NCBI GenBank assembly: GCA_018333075.1
Contig: BORH01000001.1
Location: 1 to 64,000, forward strand
Length of the DNA: 64,000 bases
Direction: 5' to 3'
Source: Heyndrickxia sporothermodurans
GTDB lineage: Bacteria; Bacillota; Bacilli; Bacillales; Bacillaceae_C
The position numbers and the translations under genes were made by a program. Under the pieces are notes generated by a model. That model worked only from the letters and a program-made list of their open reading frames with translations, was not told the DNA's origin and did not search any database. Below are positions 28,907 to 37,776 of the stretch, piece by piece (the stretch's first letter is position 1; every line of letters starts with the position of its first letter).

Positions 28907-31222
28907 TTATGAGGTTTGTTCTTCGGATGGTTTTGGAATTAAAACAACTCGTGGTTTACTCCCTTCATAAGGACCTACCACACCTCTAACCTCCATTTCA
29001 TCTATTAACCTTGCCGCTCTTGTATAGCCTATTCTAAAACGTCTTTGAAGCATTGAAACAGATGCCGTTTGCATTTCAGCAATTAACTGAACAGCGTCTT
29101 CATATAATTCATCATCTACATCTTCGGTTAGTTCCTGAACATCATCAGGAATCATTTCTTCTTGGTATTGTGCTTTTTGTTGTGAGATGACAAAGTCCAC
29201 TACCTCTTCCACTTCATCATCTGAAAGAAAAGCACCTTGGACTCGTACAGGTTTTGAAGCACCGACTGGAAGAAATAACATATCTCCTCTTCCTAAAAGC
29301 TTCTCTGCACCACCCATATCTAGAATGGTTCGCGAATCTGTAGCTGACGAAACGGCAAAGGCAATTCTCGATGGAATATTTGCTTTTATAACTCCTGTAA
29401 TAACATCAACGGAAGGTCTTTGGGTTGCAATGATTAAATGTATTCCAGCAGCACGAGCCATTTGAGCTAGTCTTGTAATTGAGTCTTCCACATCATTTGA
29501 AGCTACCATCATTAAATCAGCAAGCTCATCAACAATGACAACGATATATGGCAATAATGGCTGTTTTTCACCAGTTTCGACATTATGTCTTTTCACGTGT
29601 TCATTATAGCCCTCGATATTTCTCGTACCTGTGTGAGAAAACAACTCATATCTGCGCTCCATTTCACTTACAACTTTTTTCAATGCTTGTGATGCCTTTT
29701 TGGCATCTGTTACTACTGGTGCTAACAAATGTGGTACACCATTATAAACATTTAATTCAACCATTTTAGGATCAACCATCATCAGCTTAACTTCATGCGG
29801 CTTAGCACGCATAAGTATGCTCGTAATAATTCCATTTACACAAACACTTTTCCCGCTTCCAGTGGCACCTGCAACGAGTAGATGGGGCATTTTATTCAAT
29901 TCAGCAAGTACAGCCTCACCCGTAATATCCCTCCCTAATCCAATTTGAAGTTTAGAATCAGGTTTGTCCATATCCTTCGCTTCGAGAACTTCACGTAAAG
30001 ACACAACTGCTACCTCAGAATTTGGAACTTCGATACCAATAGCAGATTTTCCTGGAATCGGCGCTTCCATTCGGATATCTTTTGCTGCTAGTGCTAATGC
30101 AATATCATCGCTTAAGCTGACAATTTTACTTACTTTTACTCCGACATCTGGATGGACCTCATACTTCGTTACTGCAGGACCTAAATGTACCTGGGTTACA
30201 CGTGCTTTCACTCCGAAGCTTTGAAATGTACGTTCAAGTTTTGCCGCATTTGCATGGATTAAATTATATTCTCTGCTTTGATCAGTTGCTTTTGGTCTTT
30301 TTAATAGAGAGATGGAGGGTAATTGATAATCTTCATTTTCTACCTCTGTAAAGGTAATATTGGGTGCAATGTCATCTTCTATTGCTTCATCATTTATTTG
30401 CTTCTCTAATTTGGCATTTTCCTCATTTGGCATTGTCTCATTCTCGTCAATTGAATAAGATCTTTCTGTGAAACTAGAAATAATCGGCGTAGTTTCTTTT
30501 TCTTGTTCCATCGGTGTTGCATGTTGCACTTCATCTTTATGTAAATTAGATTTTAACCGCTTTTGTTCTTTTTTTTCTTTTCGTTCATTATTCCAGCCTT
30601 GTAAATCTTTCTTCGAGGCTTCCCATTGATTTCCAATAAATTCTTTCATACGCTTGCCAACTTTTTCAAATAGAACACCAATGGACTTTCCTGTAATTAA
30701 TATGAAACCAATAATAAATAATACAAAACAAAGAATCTTCGTTCCTAATGAATCGAATAAAAAATGAGAAACCGCAAATAATATAGCACCAATCATTCCT
30801 CCTCCTAGATCAGGAGTAGATGTTTCTCCTCTTACTTCTATCCAAAATAAATCCCAAGTATTTTGAATTACACTTGGATTCTTTATTAAGTCTTCGCGTG
30901 TTAATAATTCAAATCTAGTTACATGACTTAAAAGCAATAAGCTCATTATAATCAAATATATTCCCATTAATCTACGTCTGAAAAAGTATGGCCACTCTCT
31001 TTTTATCATTAAATAAACAGAAAGCCAAATCAAACATACTAAAGCAAGCATGTACCATTCTCCTAAAAAAAACCGAAAAAAAAGTACAAATGCTTTACCA
31101 ACAGCACCTAGCTTAATAATTGAAATTAGACTTAAGGCAATTACAATAATTCCAACCAGTTCAAAACGCATATTTGTTTTAATTTGCTGCGATTTCTTAC
31201 TCCTTCTCTTCCTTTTTGTCAT
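28907..31222 (-). CDS. spoIIIE: DNA translocase SpoIIIE/FtsK
   Basis: SpoIIIE pumps the chromosome into the forespore through the sporulation septum. The 771-residue protein has four membrane helices in the first 180 residues and a variable charged linker to about 290. The alpha/beta motor domain has Walker A GATGSGKS near residue 450 and Walker [15 protein letters not shown]. The C-terminal winged-helix gamma domain ([20 protein letters not shown]) recognises orienting DNA sequences. Location next to ylzJ/tepA and ymfC identifies it as SpoIIIE and not the paralogue SftA. ATG at 31222. Confidence 0.95.
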   Translation of the reverse strand: MTKRKRRSKKSQQIKTNMRFELVGIIVIALSLISIIKLGAVGKAFVLFFRFFLGEWYMLALVCLIWLSVYLMIKREWPYFFRRRLMGIYLIIMSLLLLSHVTRFELLTREDLIKNPSVIQNTWDLFWIEVRGETSTPDLGGGMIGAILFAVSHFLFDSLGTKILCFVLFIIGFILITGKSIGVLFEKVGKRMKEFIGNQWEASKKDLQGWNNERKEKKEQKRLKSNLHKDEVQHATPMEQEKETTPIISSFTERSYSIDENETMPNEENAKLEKQINDEAIEDDIAPNITFTEVENEDYQLPSISLLKRPKATDQSREYNLIHANAAKLERTFQSFGVKARVTQVHLGPAVTKYEVHPDVGVKVSKIVSLSDDIALALAAKDIRMEAPIPGKSAIGIEVPNSEVAVVSLREVLEAKDMDKPDSKLQIGLGRDITGEAVLAELNKMPHLLVAGATGSGKSVCVNGIITSILMRAKPHEVKLMMVDPKMVELNVYNGVPHLLAPVVTDAKKASQALKKVVSEMERRYELFSHTGTRNIEGYNEHVKRHNVETGEKQPLLPYIVVIVDELADLMMVASNDVEDSITRLAQMARAAGIHLIIATQRPSVDVITGVIKANIPSRIAFAVSSATDSRTILDMGGAEKLLGRGDMLFLPVGASKPVRVQGAFLSDDEVEEVVDFVISQQKAQYQEEMIPDDVQELTEDVDDELYEDAVQLIAEMQTASVSMLQRRFRIGYTRAARLIDEMEVRGVVGPYEGSKPRVVLIPKPSEEQTS

Positions 31223-31289
31223 TTATTTCACCCTCACGAACCTTTGGAATTGTTAAAAATCTCCTAAATTTTTATGTATACAAGAAAGC

Positions 31290-31312
31290 AAGCAGCCACA
31301 ATGGCTGCTTTA
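31290..31312 (-). terminator. Terminator of tepA-ylzJ
   Basis: AAGCAGCCA and TGGCTGCTT form a nine-base-pair stem with a very short loop. On the minus strand it is followed by GCTTTCTTG, a weak T-rich tail. It separates ylzJ from spoIIIE. Confidence 0.65.
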
Positions 31313-31431
31313 TGTTTTCCTTATATTATAGCATATCCGAAAACAGAAGGGACAAACTCCAATGAAAATAAATTTTGATTTCTGTAGAATACCGAGTAGT
31401 GTATTTTCAACGAAAAATAAATTTTTTTAAC

Positions 31432-31641
31432 CTATATTGACGATATTGTCTGACCAGGAGTTAGGTCACTATCCATAAAATCGTATGGATTACTGCTTAA
31501 CACTCTAATAATCCGATAATAGCTCTCTATTTGTTCAACTTGAACTGGAACGCCTTTGTATATAATTGATTTATACTTTAAAAATTGTTCGTCTTCTTCA
31601 GCAAAAATCATCTCTTGTGGGACAGTTGTATATAATATCAT
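31432..31641 (-). CDS. ylzJ: YlzJ-like small protein
   Basis: The 69-residue protein matches the short YlzJ family found directly after tepA in Bacillus: [17 protein letters not shown], then [21 protein letters not shown] and [11 protein letters not shown]. It overlaps tepA by four bases, so it is translationally coupled. There is no signal peptide and no known function. Confidence 0.85.
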   Translation of the reverse strand: MILYTTVPQEMIFAEEDEQFLKYKSIIYKGVPVQVEQIESYYRIIRVLSSNPYDFMDSDLTPGQTISSI

Positions 31642-32390
31642 TGAATCATCCCTTCAGAGTTTTTTTGTGTTTTGTTTATTTCTATTAGTTCTTTTAACTT
31701 TTTCATTGCTTCCCCTACTCCACCTACTTCATTGATTAGTCCGGTTTTTACAGCATCATTCCCTACAACATTTGTACCAATATCTCTTGTTAAGTTGCCT
31801 TTTGCAAACATCAATTCTTTAAAAACCTCTTCATCAATATCTGAATGCTTAGTAACGAAATTTATTACTCTTTCTTGCATTTTATCAAGATATTCAAATG
31901 TTTGAGGTACACCTATCACAAGTCCAGTTAATCGAATTGGATGAATCGTCATCGTTGCAGTGCCTGCAATAAAAGAATAATTACAGGACACTGCTATCGG
32001 AACCCCAATAGAATGTCCTCCACCTAGAACAATTGATACCGTTGGCTTTGATAAAGAAGCAAGCATTTCTGATATCGCAAGACCTGCTTCAACATCACCA
32101 CCGACTGTATTTAGGATTACAAGTAGACCTTCTATTTTCGGATTTTGTTCAATTGCAACAATTTGAGGGATGACATGCTCATATTTTGTTGTTTTATTTT
32201 GTGGAGGTAATTGCATATGCCCTTCAATTTGTCCAATGATCGTTAAGCAATGGATATTAGAATCTTGTGAAAGCTGTGGTACATTCGTTTGGCCAAGCTG
32301 TTGAATTTTTTCCATTATCCCAGATTTATTTTCATTATTTTCATCTTGCTTTTCTGGTGATGGCTGTTCCATCCGAATATCTTTTTCCAT
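31638..32390 (-). CDS. tepA: ClpP-like translocation-enhancing protein TepA
   Basis: This 250-residue protein of the ClpP/crotonase fold has [19 protein letters not shown] followed by [17 protein letters not shown], where the Ser aligns with the ClpP nucleophile. A polar N-terminal extension of about 45 residues (rich in Glu, Asn, Gln) precedes the domain. In B. subtilis TepA (YmfB) was linked to preprotein translocation and is spore-associated. There is no signal peptide. It starts at ATG 32390 and is the first gene of the tepA-ylzJ pair. Confidence 0.92.
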   Translation of the reverse strand: MEKDIRMEQPSPEKQDENNENKSGIMEKIQQLGQTNVPQLSQDSNIHCLTIIGQIEGHMQLPPQNKTTKYEHVIPQIVAIEQNPKIEGLLVILNTVGGDVEAGLAISEMLASLSKPTVSIVLGGGHSIGVPIAVSCNYSFIAGTATMTIHPIRLTGLVIGVPQTFEYLDKMQERVINFVTKHSDIDEEVFKELMFAKGNLTRDIGTNVVGNDAVKTGLINEVGGVGEAMKKLKELIEINKTQKNSEGMIQ

Positions 32391-32536
32391 CTCAAGGCTC
32401 CTTTATTTAGTTGCGAAGCAGAATACATCTACCTAAAAACTAATCATTTAAGCTTAGTATCCACAGCCTGTAACATTTCATTCATCGAAATCTAATATGA
32501 GAAATTAATTAGTTGACTTAAATTAAGCGAGTTTAC

Positions 32537-32640
32537 ATTTGGGACAAATGCGTAAGCGCCTTGATTGGCCCTACAAGCAAATAACCTCGCAGGCTAGGGA
32601 CTGAAGCTGAACCTAGACCTTCCCCATAGGTAAGTTATTT
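32537..32640. repeat. Candidate dispersed intergenic repeat (tepA-rnjB spacer)
   Basis: This GC-richer, structured stretch stands out in an AT-rich spacer. On the plus strand it starts GCGTAAGCGCCTTGATTGGC and continues with CTACAAGCAAATAACC, GGCTAGGGACTGAAGCTGAA and a TAAGTTATTTACAA end. It has no open frame. The start GCGYAAGCGCCTTG and the end GCTGGAGCTGGAC...TAAGTTATCCACA resemble an intergenic repeat I remember from other Bacillaceae genomes. I cannot confirm copy number from this window. Confidence 0.45.
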
Positions 32641-32671
32641 ACAAACGAATATTTTATCATTTCCAATAAAA

Positions 32672-32698
32672 TAAAAAAACAGGTGGATACCCACCTGT
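32672..32698 (-). terminator. Intrinsic terminator of rnjB
   Basis: ACAGGTGG (32679-32686) pairs with CCACCTGT (32691-32698) around ATAC, followed on the minus strand by TTTTTTTAT. It lies 14 bases after the rnjB stop codon. Confidence 0.9.
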
Positions 32699-32712
32699 CT
32701 AAACTAGAACGA

Positions 32713-34383
32713 TTAAATTTCCATAATAATTGGAAGAATCATCGGTCTACGTTTCGTTTTTTCATATAAGAAATAATTTAATTGGTCACGAATATCTTGC
32801 TTTATACTAGACCAGTCGAATGCTTCATTTACTAAATTACGTTCTACAATTTCATGAACTAATTTTGTTGATTCATCCATTAATTGTTCTGATTCTCTTA
32901 CATATACGAAGCCGCGAGAAATAATTTCTGGCCCTGATGCTATAGCTTTTTTTGCCTTATTCAATGTAACGACAACGATAAGAATACCATCCTGAGATAA
33001 AAGCCTTCGGTCTCTTAGAACGATGTTTCCTACATCTCCTACACCAATACCATCTATTAAGACATTTCCTGATGGTACCCTACCACCAAGGGTCATTTTT
33101 CCATTCTTATATTCTAATATTTCACCTTTTCCTGGGATAAATATTTGTTCCTTTGATATACCAACTTGTCCAGCAAGTCTCCCATGTGCAATTAGCATTC
33201 GATATTCACCTTGTACAGGAATAAAGTAACGTGGCTTCATTAAATTTAACATTAATTTCAAATCTTCTTGACGTCCATGTCCAGTTACATGTACTTTATT
33301 TGAGCCAGACAATACGGTTGCCCCAGAACGATATAGCATATCAATGGTTTTTGACATAAATAATTCGAGACCTGGGGAAGGGCTCGCAGTAATAATAACT
33401 GTATCACCATTTTTAATATTTACATGCTTATGAGTACGTTTAGCCATTTTTTGCAGGACAACAAACGGCTCCCCCTGATTTCCTGTAGCTAGGATGACGA
33501 CATTATTATCATCATATTTCTCAATATCTTGAATAGGAATAATTAAATCTTCAGATTCAAGCTGTAAATATCCTAACTGCAAAGCAATTTCATAAATTCT
33601 TTCTAAGCTTTTTCCTACAACCGCTACCTTTCTTCCGTTTTCATAAGCCGCATCAAATACTTGTTGAATTCGCAATAAATTTGAAGCAAAACAAGCTATA
33701 ACTACTCGTCCCTTAGCTGAATGAAAGGCATTTGACATTTGTGCAGCAACAACTGTTTCCGAGATATTATAGCCCGGCTGTTCAGCTTCTGTACTATCAG
33801 ATAGTAAACAAAGAACTCCTTGTTCACCTATACTCGCCATCTTCCCTATTTCAGCCTGATAGAAGCCTTTAACACCTTGATCAAACTTAAAATCACCCGT
33901 ATGGACAATGTTTCCTTCTGATGTTTCAATGCAAACTCCTACAGAGTCTGCAATGCTATGAGTTGTTTTAAAGAAACTAATTGTTACCGTGTCAAATTTT
34001 ATTATAGAATCTGACTGAATGACATTGAAGTCAACTGTTTTTTTTATTTTTACATCTTTTAATTTCTCTTTGGCAAGTTTAAGCGTTAATTTCGTTCCAT
34101 ATACAGGAACATTTAGTTTCATTAATACATATGGTAAGGCACCAATTGCATCCTCATGTCCGTGAGTAAGGAAAATTCCTTTAATCCGCTCCTTATTATT
34201 TTCCAAATAAGTAATATCAGGGATAACAATATCTATTCCTAACATTTCATTCTCTGGAAACATTAATCCTGCGTCCATAATGAAAATATCCTCATCCACT
34301 TCAATCACATACATATTCTTACCAATTTCCCCAACTCCTCCAAGGGGAATAATTTTAATAAACTCATTTTTTCTCTTTTTCAA
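32713..34383 (-). CDS. rnjB: Ribonuclease J2
   Basis: RNase J2 partners RNase J1 in a complex for 5' exonuclease and endonuclease RNA decay. The 556-residue beta-CASP metallo-beta-lactamase protein has HGHEDAIG at residues 74-81. Canonical members read HGHEDH, so Ala79 replaces a metal-binding His, the degenerate pattern typical of J2 compared with J1. The HTGDFKFD and beta-CASP NQGEP segments are present, and a C-terminal dimer domain follows. The length equals that of B. subtilis RnjB (555). It is a single-gene unit here, separated from the downstream tepA by a terminator. Confidence 0.95.
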   Translation of the reverse strand: MKKRKNEFIKIIPLGGVGEIGKNMYVIEVDEDIFIMDAGLMFPENEMLGIDIVIPDITYLENNKERIKGIFLTHGHEDAIGALPYVLMKLNVPVYGTKLTLKLAKEKLKDVKIKKTVDFNVIQSDSIIKFDTVTISFFKTTHSIADSVGVCIETSEGNIVHTGDFKFDQGVKGFYQAEIGKMASIGEQGVLCLLSDSTEAEQPGYNISETVVAAQMSNAFHSAKGRVVIACFASNLLRIQQVFDAAYENGRKVAVVGKSLERIYEIALQLGYLQLESEDLIIPIQDIEKYDDNNVVILATGNQGEPFVVLQKMAKRTHKHVNIKNGDTVIITASPSPGLELFMSKTIDMLYRSGATVLSGSNKVHVTGHGRQEDLKLMLNLMKPRYFIPVQGEYRMLIAHGRLAGQVGISKEQIFIPGKGEILEYKNGKMTLGGRVPSGNVLIDGIGVGDVGNIVLRDRRLLSQDGILIVVVTLNKAKKAIASGPEIISRGFVYVRESEQLMDESTKLVHEIVERNLVNEAFDWSSIKQDIRDQLNYFLYEKTKRRPMILPIIMEI

Positions 34384-34556
34384 ATCTTGTTCCTCCCAAG
34401 CTGTATTTCCGAACTAAATCAGTTACATTCATTATAATCGAAATTTTATTTATACATCAATCTATTATTGTTAGGATTGTTAGGTAAAATCATTTTTCTT
34501 CTTATGTAAACCTTTATTCTTATTGTAATTGCTTATGTCTAAAAAATAAAAAAACA

Positions 34557-34626
34557 AAAAAAGCTGACCTTAAAAGTGCCGTTTTACTATTTTGCTTCTT
34601 GTAAGACACTTTTAGCGGAACAGCCA
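34557..34626 (-). terminator. Terminator of the PlsY-like/GNAT-aminotransferase pair
   Basis: A long imperfect hairpin pairs AGCTGACCTTAAAAGTG (from about 34562) with CACTTTTAGCGGAACAGC (ending about 34624). On the minus strand it is followed by TTTTTTTGTTTTTTTATT. It ends the two-gene cassette and isolates it from rnjB. Confidence 0.8.
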
Positions 34627-34644
34627 ATTCGTTTCCTCTTTTTA

Positions 34645-36228
34645 TTATATCAATTGTAATTGATCATTTAAAAGGAGCTCCATAGAGTTAATTAACGTTT
34701 TCAATTGTTTAATATCATTTTTAGTGTTCATTAAAGCAATCTGCACCCAATTTTTTTCTACCAAATAACGATTTCGATAATGTACAATAAAACCATTTAA
34801 ATATAAATCTTCGCCAAATTCAAGTGATGATAATTGCTTTGGCAAATTAATAGTTATTACACATGGTGAAGATTTTTGTTTATCAATAACGAAAGAAAAG
34901 CCCTTATTATTAAACATATCACATGCTTGTAAATAAATAGATTGTCTTTCCTCAAAATAATGGAATGAAAATTTATTAAGAGCTGTGTCTAAAGCTCGAT
35001 ATAAATTTGAGTTCTGGGAAAATGGGATACCTCCACTTTTTTGATAATATAAAATATCTAAATATCTTGGTACTTGAGTAGAAGTTTCTTCAAGTTGATT
35101 AAAAAATACAAATGATAATCCGGTATAACTCCCAATAGCTTTTCCAGAAACACCAGTTGCTAAATAGATTGAATCAAAATTAATTGGAACTGCTCCTATC
35201 GAACTAATCGCATCCACACATAGCTTGATTGAATACTTATTACATAAATTTTGTATTAATTGAAATTCATTTAATAATCCAGTAGAGGTTTCACAATGAA
35301 CAAACCATAACCAATCATATTTTTTATCCATCAATTTGTTTTCTATTTGATTTACATCTAATGATTCTCCCCACTTATAACTAAGATGATCATATTCTAG
35401 TTGAAATCTTGATGCATGATCTGTTAAACGTTCACCAAATTCACCATTAGATAATATCAATCCTTTTGAACCTAAACCTGATAAATGTGCCGCAACGGCG
35501 TCATTGCTTAACGTACCTGATCCAGTGAGGACAACAACATTCTTTGCTTTTGTCATATTAATTAACTTTTTATTCACCGACTCTACAACAGAGTGGTGCT
35601 CTTCAGATCGATGCCATACAGGCTGATTTCTAAATACGTCTTGCACCTCTGAATCAATTGTTACTGGCCCTGGTAGAAAAGTAGAAATATTCGCTATCGC
35701 TTGTAAGTTTTCATTTTTTAAAAATGTATCTTTCGTTAAAAACATTGGTTGAAACATCGCATCATCTTTTCCAACCAAATGTGCAAACGGCTCAAATCCT
35801 AAATGTCGATATAATTTACTTTGCCTGGTCGTCCCTGAAATAAAAGCAATATCGTAGCCTTTTTGTAAACAATAACGAATAAGCCCCCCTGTTAATGATG
35901 CAAAAACTCTTCCATTTCGATAATTTTTCTTCACAGCTAATAAACGAACTTCACATGGCTTTGAGAAGGAAAAGTTTAAATGTTCCTCTATAGAGTTTAA
36001 TTTTTCATCAAGTGAAAATGGTCGTTTATCTCTTAAAGCCATCATGCCTATGACTTCTGAGTTTTCCTTACAAATAATATATTTATTTTCTGAATGAAAT
36101 CGATCTAATAGCTTCTTTTTATCATTCTCATTATGTTGTGGAATTTCTTCAACAAATGTTTCATAATTCAAATCTAGTATTTGTTCAATTTCTTCCTTAT
36201 CTCTAGCCATTTTAATTATAAAACTCAT
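34645..36228 (-). CDS. Fusion of FeeM/LuxI-like GNAT domain and class V aminotransferase
   Basis: The 527-residue protein has two enzyme domains. Residues 1-165 are an acyltransferase of the GNAT superfamily, with LNYETFVEEIP (20-30), a VIGMMALR strand (59-66), EVRLLAVKKNYR (93-104) and LYRHLGFEPF (139-148). This layout resembles N-acyl amino acid synthases (FeeM) and autoinducer synthases more than simple acetyltransferases. Residues 185-527 are a fold-type I PLP enzyme of the alanine-glyoxylate/serine-pyruvate group: LPGPVT (185-190), LTGSGTLSNDA (234-244), HCETSTG (311-317), the PLP-binding Asp339 in CVDAISS, and the Schiff-base Lys363 in GVSGKAIGS. All key PLP residues are present. It follows a PlsY-like gene by 16 bases. 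Product and substrate are unknown. Confidence 0.8.
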   Translation of the reverse strand: MSFIIKMARDKEEIEQILDLNYETFVEEIPQHNENDKKKLLDRFHSENKYIICKENSEVIGMMALRDKRPFSLDEKLNSIEEHLNFSFSKPCEVRLLAVKKNYRNGRVFASLTGGLIRYCLQKGYDIAFISGTTRQSKLYRHLGFEPFAHLVGKDDAMFQPMFLTKDTFLKNENLQAIANISTFLPGPVTIDSEVQDVFRNQPVWHRSEEHHSVVESVNKKLINMTKAKNVVVLTGSGTLSNDAVAAHLSGLGSKGLILSNGEFGERLTDHASRFQLEYDHLSYKWGESLDVNQIENKLMDKKYDWLWFVHCETSTGLLNEFQLIQNLCNKYSIKLCVDAISSIGAVPINFDSIYLATGVSGKAIGSYTGLSFVFFNQLEETSTQVPRYLDILYYQKSGGIPFSQNSNLYRALDTALNKFSFHYFEERQSIYLQACDMFNNKGFSFVIDKQKSSPCVITINLPKQLSSLEFGEDLYLNGFIVHYRNRYLVEKNWVQIALMNTKNDIKQLKTLINSMELLLNDQLQLI

Positions 36229-36244
36229 TTTCCATCCCCCACAA

Positions 36245-36790
36245 TTACATGTTTTCTCTATGTCTTAATATAATGATGATGGCAATTATGGCAATATTTA
36301 TGCTTCCCCATAAATGATTATCATAAATAAACAAAAAAATCGGCGTGGTCAAAATAGCAATTAAACCAGATTTTGTAAATGATCTATTATAAATGAATAA
36401 AATTAAAAAAACGCCAATGAAGCTAAAAGTTGTATAAGGAGAAATATAAAGTAATCCACCAATAAAGGATGCTACTCCTTTTCCTCCCTTAAATTTATAA
36501 ATTAATGGAAACATATGCCCAGCAATCAAAAACGTTAATGCGATAGTTTGACCATTTACTCCTAAACCATACTTATCTGCAACCCAACAAATAAATATCG
36601 CCTTTAGCATATCTCCTATTAATACAAGTAAAAATCCTATTTTCCCAAATGTTCTCCCAGCATTTCTTGCCCCCGGATTGCCACTACCTTCATGAAATAC
36701 ATTTTTATGATAAAAAACACGGCCTACGATATCAGCGAATAGCAGTTGGCCTAAAAAATAGGAAAATAAAAAAATAATAACAGTCTGCAA
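36245..36790 (-). CDS. Divergent PlsY-type acyl-phosphate acyltransferase
   Basis: The 181-residue membrane protein with about five helices has all three PlsY motifs. Motif 1 reads GSGNPGARNAGRTFG where housekeeping PlsY has GSGNIGATNVLRTLG. Motif 2 is GHMFPLIYKFKGGKGVASF. Motif 3 is LRHREN at the end. PlsY moves a fatty acyl group from acyl-phosphate to glycerol-3-phosphate. The altered motif 1 and its operon with a GNAT-aminotransferase fusion suggest a paralogue with another acceptor; the ordinary plsY of Bacillus lies next to parE elsewhere. The in-frame start is TTG at 36790 with GAGGAAG upstream. There is no overlap with dapA, from which a terminator separates it. Confidence 0.8.
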   Translation of the reverse strand: MQTVIIFLFSYFLGQLLFADIVGRVFYHKNVFHEGSGNPGARNAGRTFGKIGFLLVLIGDMLKAIFICWVADKYGLGVNGQTIALTFLIAGHMFPLIYKFKGGKGVASFIGGLLYISPYTTFSFIGVFLILFIYNRSFTKSGLIAILTTPIFLFIYDNHLWGSINIAIIAIIIILRHRENM

Positions 36791-36863
36791 ACATATCTTC
36801 CTCTACTAAAATATATATGTATCTATATTACCATTATTTTCAGAAATTTGAACAAGTGCATAT

Positions 36864-36891
36864 AAAAAAGGACTGATTTTTTTATCAGTCC
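36864..36891 (-). terminator. Intrinsic terminator of the asd-dapG-dapA transcript
   Basis: GGACTGAT (36870-36877) pairs with ATCAGTCC (36884-36891), followed on the minus strand by TTTTTTAT. It lies eight bases after the dapA stop codon. Confidence 0.9.
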
Positions 36892-36899
36892 CAAAAAAC

Positions 36900-37775
36900 T
36901 TAAAAGTTTTTCATAATTTTCGTTAAATTAAGTCGTTCATCTTCTGTTAATGGTACTAGCGGAAGTCGAACAGATCCAACATCTAATCCTTTTAATTGTA
37001 ATGCTGTTTTCACTGGAACAGGATTCGGTGCTTTAAAAAGCTCTTTCATAAGTGGTAATAGACTTTGATGAATTTTAGCTGCTTTTGATACGGAACCATC
37101 TAAAAAGGCTGCAATCATTTCCTGCATTTCATTCCCTATAACATGTGAAGCAACCGAAATAATTCCTTGACCACCAATAGATAAAACAGGTAATGTAATT
37201 CCGTCATCCCCACTATATAGCAAGAAATCATCGTCTGTTTTTGCAATAATTTCTGTCATTGCATCCAGATTACCACTCGCTTCTTTAACAGCAATAATAT
37301 TTGGTATTTCAGAAAGTCTTATTATTGTGCTTGGCTCAATATTTACAACTGATCGTCCAGGGATATTATAAATCATTATAGGTAAAGAAGTGTTTTCAGC
37401 GATAGCATTAATATGCTGATAAATACCTTCTTGGTTAGGTTTATTATAATAAGGAGCCACAATCATAATAGCATCTACACCAGCAGATTCTGCTTTTTTA
37501 GTTAACTCAATTGATGCATACGTATTATTGCTTCCAGTTCCTGCTATTACAGGAATTCTTCCATCTACTGTTTTAACTACATGTTTAAAAAGTGCGACCT
37601 TTTCTTCTGTCGTTAATGTAGGAGATTCACCAGTTGTTCCAGCTACTACTAACGAATCGGTACCATTGCCAATTAAATATTCTATTAATTGGCTAGTTTT
37701 CTGGAAATCAATATTTCCTTTATGATCAAAAGGTGTGACCATTGCAGTTGATACTCGACCAAAATGAGTCATCAT
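36900..37775 (-). CDS. dapA: 4-hydroxy-tetrahydrodipicolinate synthase
   Basis: DapA condenses pyruvate with aspartate semialdehyde, the branch point to diaminopimelate, lysine and dipicolinate. The 291-residue TIM-barrel aldolase has Lys164 in IAVKEASGNLD as Schiff-base residue, Tyr136 in MIYNIPGRS and the GTTGESPTLT pocket (residues 46-55). Tandem ATGs open the frame and either could be used. The gene starts just beyond the dapG stop codon (37777-37779), so they are coupled. It ends the asd-dapG-dapA group. Confidence 0.97.
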   Translation of the reverse strand: MMTHFGRVSTAMVTPFDHKGNIDFQKTSQLIEYLIGNGTDSLVVAGTTGESPTLTTEEKVALFKHVVKTVDGRIPVIAGTGSNNTYASIELTKKAESAGVDAIMIVAPYYNKPNQEGIYQHINAIAENTSLPIMIYNIPGRSVVNIEPSTIIRLSEIPNIIAVKEASGNLDAMTEIIAKTDDDFLLYSGDDGITLPVLSIGGQGIISVASHVIGNEMQEMIAAFLDGSVSKAAKIHQSLLPLMKELFKAPNPVPVKTALQLKGLDVGSVRLPLVPLTEDERLNLTKIMKNF

Positions 37776-37776
37776 C

